The notes beneath the pieces were generated by a model that was not told where the DNA came from, made no database searches, and worked only from the letters and a program-made list of their open reading frames with translations. This document shows positions 61,159 through 64,000 of a stretch of DNA of 64,000 nucleotides, in pieces. The position numbers were made by a program, and so were the translations under genes. Each line of letters starts with the position of its first letter. Positions within the stretch are counted from its first letter, which is position 1. This DNA comes from Phycisphaeraceae bacterium (GTDB taxonomy: Bacteria > Planctomycetota > Phycisphaerae > Phycisphaerales > Phycisphaeraceae): NCBI GenBank assembly GCA_020851735.1, contig JADZCD010000008.1, forward strand, positions 1 to 64,000. Reading direction: 5' to 3'.

Positions 61159-62763
61159 ATGGGACGAGCCGAACAAGAATTAGACATTCTCGAAAAAATA
61201 AGCCAAATACTCGGCGATGGCATGGAGCTTAGCCAAGTCTTTCAACGGGCTATGGCCCTCCTCAGCGAACGCCTGGACATCCAACGCGCCTCGCTGGTTC
61301 TTTGGGATGAAAGCTCCGATCAAGCCCGCATCATCGCCGCCACAGGCCTCACCCGCGAAGAAATGCAGCGCGGCCGCTACGCCTTGGGCGAAGGCATCAC
61401 CGGACGCGTTCTGGCCACCGGCCAACCCCAGGTCATCCCCGATGTCAGCCGCGACCCGGACTTCCTTAACCGCACCGGTAGCCGCTCCCTCAAATCCGTC
61501 GACCCCGCCTCCCCGCCGATCAGCTTCATCTGCGTGCCCATCAAAGACGGCAACCGCGACGTCGGCGTCATCAGCGTGGACAAACCCTTCCTCGACGACT
61601 CCACCCTCGCCGCCGACGCCCGCCTCTTGGCCATCATCGCCGGGTCGTTCGCCCAGACCATCCGCATCCATCAGCTGCTGCAACTGGAAAAAGACAAACT
61701 CCTGGCCGAGAACCAGCAGCTGCGCGACAACCTCCACAGCAAATACAAGTTCGACAACATCATCGGATCCAGCCCCGCCATGCTCGACGTCCTGGCCGTC
61801 ATCGCCCAGGTCGCCTCCTCCCGCGCCACCGTCCTGCTCTTAGGCGAGACCGGCGTGGGCAAGGAACTGATCGCCAAGGCCATCCACTACAACTCCCCCC
61901 GCCGCGATAAAGCCCTCATCCGCGTCAACTGCGGCGCCCTGTCCGCCCAGCTTCTGGAATCCGAGCTCTTCGGCCACGTCAAAGGCGCCTTCACCGGTGC
62001 CGTCCGCGACAAGATCGGCCGCTTCGAAGCCGCCGACAGCGGCACCATTTTCCTCGACGAAATCGGCACCCTCGACCCGCAATTGCAGGTCAAACTCCTC
62101 CGCGTCCTTCAGGAACGCGAGTTCGAACGCGTCGGCGACCACCGCACCGTCAAGGTCGACGTCCGCGTCATCGCCGCCACCAACCTGGACCTGGAAGAAG
62201 AAGTCCGCCGCGGCACCTTCCGCGAAGACCTCTACTACCGCTTGAACGTCGTGACCATCAACATCCCCCCCCTCCGCTCCCGCCGCGAAGACATCGCCCG
62301 CCTGATCGACCACTTCCTGGACCGCTACAACCGCGAGAATTCCCGCAACCTCCGCAAAATCTCCCGCGACGTCCTGAACACCCTCCTCCGCTACCCCTGG
62401 CCCGGCAACGTCCGCGAATTGGAGAACGCCGTCGAACGCGCCGTCGTCCTCTCGCAGGGCGAAGACTTCACCGACGACCTCCTGCCCCTGCAGATCCGCC
62501 TCTTCGCCCAGCAGGTCCGCACCGACTCGCCCGACGAGTCCATCGAAGACTTGGCCGGCAAACTCGCCGCCCATTCCATCCGCCAGTTCCGCGCCCAGGA
62601 AGGCCAGATCTACGACCTGGCCGTCGGCGAACTCGAACGCCAGCTCATCCGCCAGGCCCTGGAACAAACCGGCAACGTCAAAACCCGCGCCGCCGACTTT
62701 TTAGGCATTAATCGCAATACCCTCAATAAAAAAGTTAAGGACCTGGGCATCCCCGCCGATTAA
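61159..62763 (+). CDS. GAF-domain sigma-54-dependent activator
   Basis: A 534-aa NifA/NtrC-type regulator. The GAF sensor (about 25-175) is followed by the AAA+ domain (about 200-435) with Walker A GETGVGKE, the sigma-54 contact loop GAFTGA, Walker [11 protein letters not shown] and the arginine-finger region [12 protein letters not shown] Fis-type helix-turn-helix ends the protein ([21 protein letters not shown]). It acts on RNA polymerase with sigma-54 bound. The ligand is unknown. It is transcribed away from the portal gene across a gap with paired palindromes, so it may control the phage block, or itself, but this is inference. Confidence 0.93.
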   Translation: MGRAEQELDILEKISQILGDGMELSQVFQRAMALLSERLDIQRASLVLWDESSDQARIIAATGLTREEMQRGRYALGEGITGRVLATGQPQVIPDVSRDPDFLNRTGSRSLKSVDPASPPISFICVPIKDGNRDVGVISVDKPFLDDSTLAADARLLAIIAGSFAQTIRIHQLLQLEKDKLLAENQQLRDNLHSKYKFDNIIGSSPAMLDVLAVIAQVASSRATVLLLGETGVGKELIAKAIHYNSPRRDKALIRVNCGALSAQLLESELFGHVKGAFTGAVRDKIGRFEAADSGTIFLDEIGTLDPQLQVKLLRVLQEREFERVGDHRTVKVDVRVIAATNLDLEEEVRRGTFREDLYYRLNVVTINIPPLRSRREDIARLIDHFLDRYNRENSRNLRKISRDVLNTLLRYPWPGNVRELENAVERAVVLSQGEDFTDDLLPLQIRLFAQQVRTDSPDESIEDLAGKLAAHSIRQFRAQEGQIYDLAVGELERQLIRQALEQTGNVKTRAADFLGINRNTLNKKVKDLGIPAD

Positions 62764-62798
62764 CACCCCACCAGACATCTCCCCGCCCCGCCAACCGT

Positions 62799-62827
62799 TT
62801 GACACCCCCCCACTCCGATGATAATTT
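62799..62827 (+). promoter_or_regulatory. sigma-70 promoter for the last gene
   Basis: TTGACA (62799-62804) and TAATTT (62822-62827) with a 17-base spacer, about 80 bases upstream of the ATG at 62911. Confidence 0.7.
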
Positions 62828-62910
62828 CCGCTCTTCTCGGTGCCCCCTTGGCCCCGATCCCCATGACGTTCAGGTCGGTATCCCGCATAGATCAAACGGA
62901 GACACGTTCC

Positions 62911-64000
62911 ATGAGTCTTGGCCGCGTAATGGTCGGCGTCGTGGTCGCTGCCTGCATTTGCCTGGCTGCGTCCGCCCAGCCGCAGGCCTCGATTCCTCCC
63001 GAATTGCGGGCGACCACCACCACGTTCAATGAAGCCCAGGAAACGCTCATTGAAACCTACGTCTCCGCCGCCGTGGATCAACTGGCCACCGGTGAGGACA
63101 AACCCGTTCAAGAAGGCCGCCGCCTGCTCCTCGAACCCCTGGCCGGCGATAATTCCCCCATCTTCCGCCAAGCCTATTCCTCTTTCGTCCGCGTGAAGTT
63201 GACCCCCGCCCTGGACAGCGACAAAACGCTCGTTCGCCTTAACGCCATGATCATCGCCGCCCAGTTGTCCGACCGCGGCGCCCTGGAACTGGTCAAAAAG
63301 GGCTTAGCTGACAGCAATCCCGCCGTACGCTACCGCGCGGCCAAGGCTGCCGGCCAGCTCTTAGTCAATGTCCCCTTCGATACCAACACCGGCCGGGAAG
63401 CCTTTGAAAAAGAACTGCTGGCCATCATCAAGGACCGCATCAGCCAGGAAACCTCCAACGACGTCTGGCGGCCTCTCCTGGACGCCTTGGCCGGCCTTCA
63501 ACTGCCCGAAGGTACCTCCGAACTCGTCGACGCCCTCAATCGGCGCATCCAGGCCCATGCCACCCAGCCCGCCTTGACCCTTGATTCCGAACGCCGGGCC
63601 CTGCGCGGCCTGTTCGTCAAGGTCGTTCAAGGCGCCGACCCCATCGGCTCGGGCCGTCAGATCGATCGCCAGCTCATCCGCAATCTGGCCAAAGTCAGCT
63701 TCCGCTATCTTGAAATGTGCGCCACCACCCTCAACAACCCCTCGTCCGCCGCCGATGCCGTCAGCTTCCAGGGTATGATTCAAGATGCCGACGTCGTCCT
63801 CCGCTGGTCCGTCCAAAAACTCAATGCCACCCCCATCGCCCTTAAGCCCATCGACCCCCTGGTCAAGGAAAGCCTCTGGGCTGAGATCCTCCTGCAAACC
63901 CAGCAATGGCGCGAATTACTCACCAAATCCCCCTTCAGCTTTGAGCCCGCTGAACTTTCCATCCCCACCACCCCCCCTGCCGAACCTGACGCCGCAAGTT
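62911..64000 (+). CDS. exported helical-repeat protein, C-terminus outside the window
   Basis: An open frame of at least 363 codons from ATG 62911 to the window end. A signal peptide (hydrophobic MVGVVVAACICLAASAQ, cut after ASA) is followed by helices of alternating charge, one of them a clear HEAT-like unit (LADSNPAVRYRAAKAAGQLL). The remainder (WSVQKLNATPIALKPIDPLV ...) is not recognised. CGGAGA lies nine bases before the ATG and a good promoter upstream. Probably periplasmic; function unknown. Confidence 0.8.
   Translation, partial: MSLGRVMVGVVVAACICLAASAQPQASIPPELRATTTTFNEAQETLIETYVSAAVDQLATGEDKPVQEGRRLLLEPLAGDNSPIFRQAYSSFVRVKLTPALDSDKTLVRLNAMIIAAQLSDRGALELVKKGLADSNPAVRYRAAKAAGQLLVNVPFDTNTGREAFEKELLAIIKDRISQETSNDVWRPLLDALAGLQLPEGTSELVDALNRRIQAHATQPALTLDSERRALRGLFVKVVQGADPIGSGRQIDRQLIRNLAKVSFRYLEMCATTLNNPSSAADAVSFQGMIQDADVVLRWSVQKLNATPIALKPIDPLVKESLWAEILLQTQQWRELLTKSPFSFEPAELSIPTTPPAEPDAAS

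Overview
The window is high-GC bacterial DNA, most likely from a planctomycete of the Phycisphaerae type (inference). The signs are two secreted proteins with C-terminal PEP-CTERM sorting tails (one also with a dockerin-like calcium repeat), a TIGR03790-type domain that is known from exosortase-carrying bacteria, the futalosine menaquinone gene mqnD, many GDSL, GH36 and GH5-like carbohydrate genes, and tRNA genes without an encoded CCA. Genes sit close together on both strands. Start codons include ATG, GTG and probably TTG, usually behind purine-rich Shine-Dalgarno sequences.

Region 1 (1-35.6 kb) is host chromosome. It holds a Fic protein behind glmS, a metallophosphoesterase, a small membrane protein, a tandem pair of GH36 alpha-galactosidases, a tRNA-dihydrouridine synthase, pgi, a secreted M16 peptidase, a CHASE2-cyclase sensor, tRNA-Arg(TCT), a URO-D-like protein, a dockerin/PEP-CTERM GDSL esterase, a haem-motif methyl-accepting protein, pterin dehydratase, an M42 aminopeptidase, a REC-GGDEF protein, a TlyA/FtsJ-like methyltransferase without its S4 domain, a GH-A clan hydrolase, a CDP-alcohol phosphatidyltransferase, a PEP-CTERM protein and tRNA-Pro(TGG). 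mqnD (35.8-36.7 kb) is the last host gene on the left of the phage block.

Region 2 (36.75-60.9 kb) is a compact tailed-phage block. It is almost wholly leftward: portal, scaffold-like protein, DUF5309-type capsid, head-tail and tail genes, a beta-helix tail spike, a LamG plus TIGR03790 protein, a large hub-like protein, lysis-type small membrane proteins and lipoproteins, then an S24-type repressor on the other strand, and finally HTH, ABC ATPase, GNAT, ParB-like, small and large terminase genes. Joining the two ends puts terminase beside portal, the normal order on a phage circle, but I find no integrase, replication gene, tape measure or recognisable lysin. It may be a circularly permuted prophage remnant or a domesticated, GTA-like particle locus. 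To its right lie a GAF/sigma-54 activator and a secreted repeat protein that runs off the window.

The most striking signal is not a gene. The window is seeded with several families of short palindromic elements (seven or more recognisable types) and with modular elements built from 7-base units. They fill most intergenic gaps and have also landed in frame inside real genes (dus, M16 peptidase, CHASE2 protein, M42 peptidase, GH gene, terminase, scaffold, GNAT, ABC ATPase, TIGR03790 protein). One palindrome is read in two different frames in two unrelated phage genes, which points to insertion rather than shared protein ancestry. A roughly 270-base inverted repeat flanks the putative holin/lipoprotein pair. 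These elements are the best candidate here for an undescribed system.
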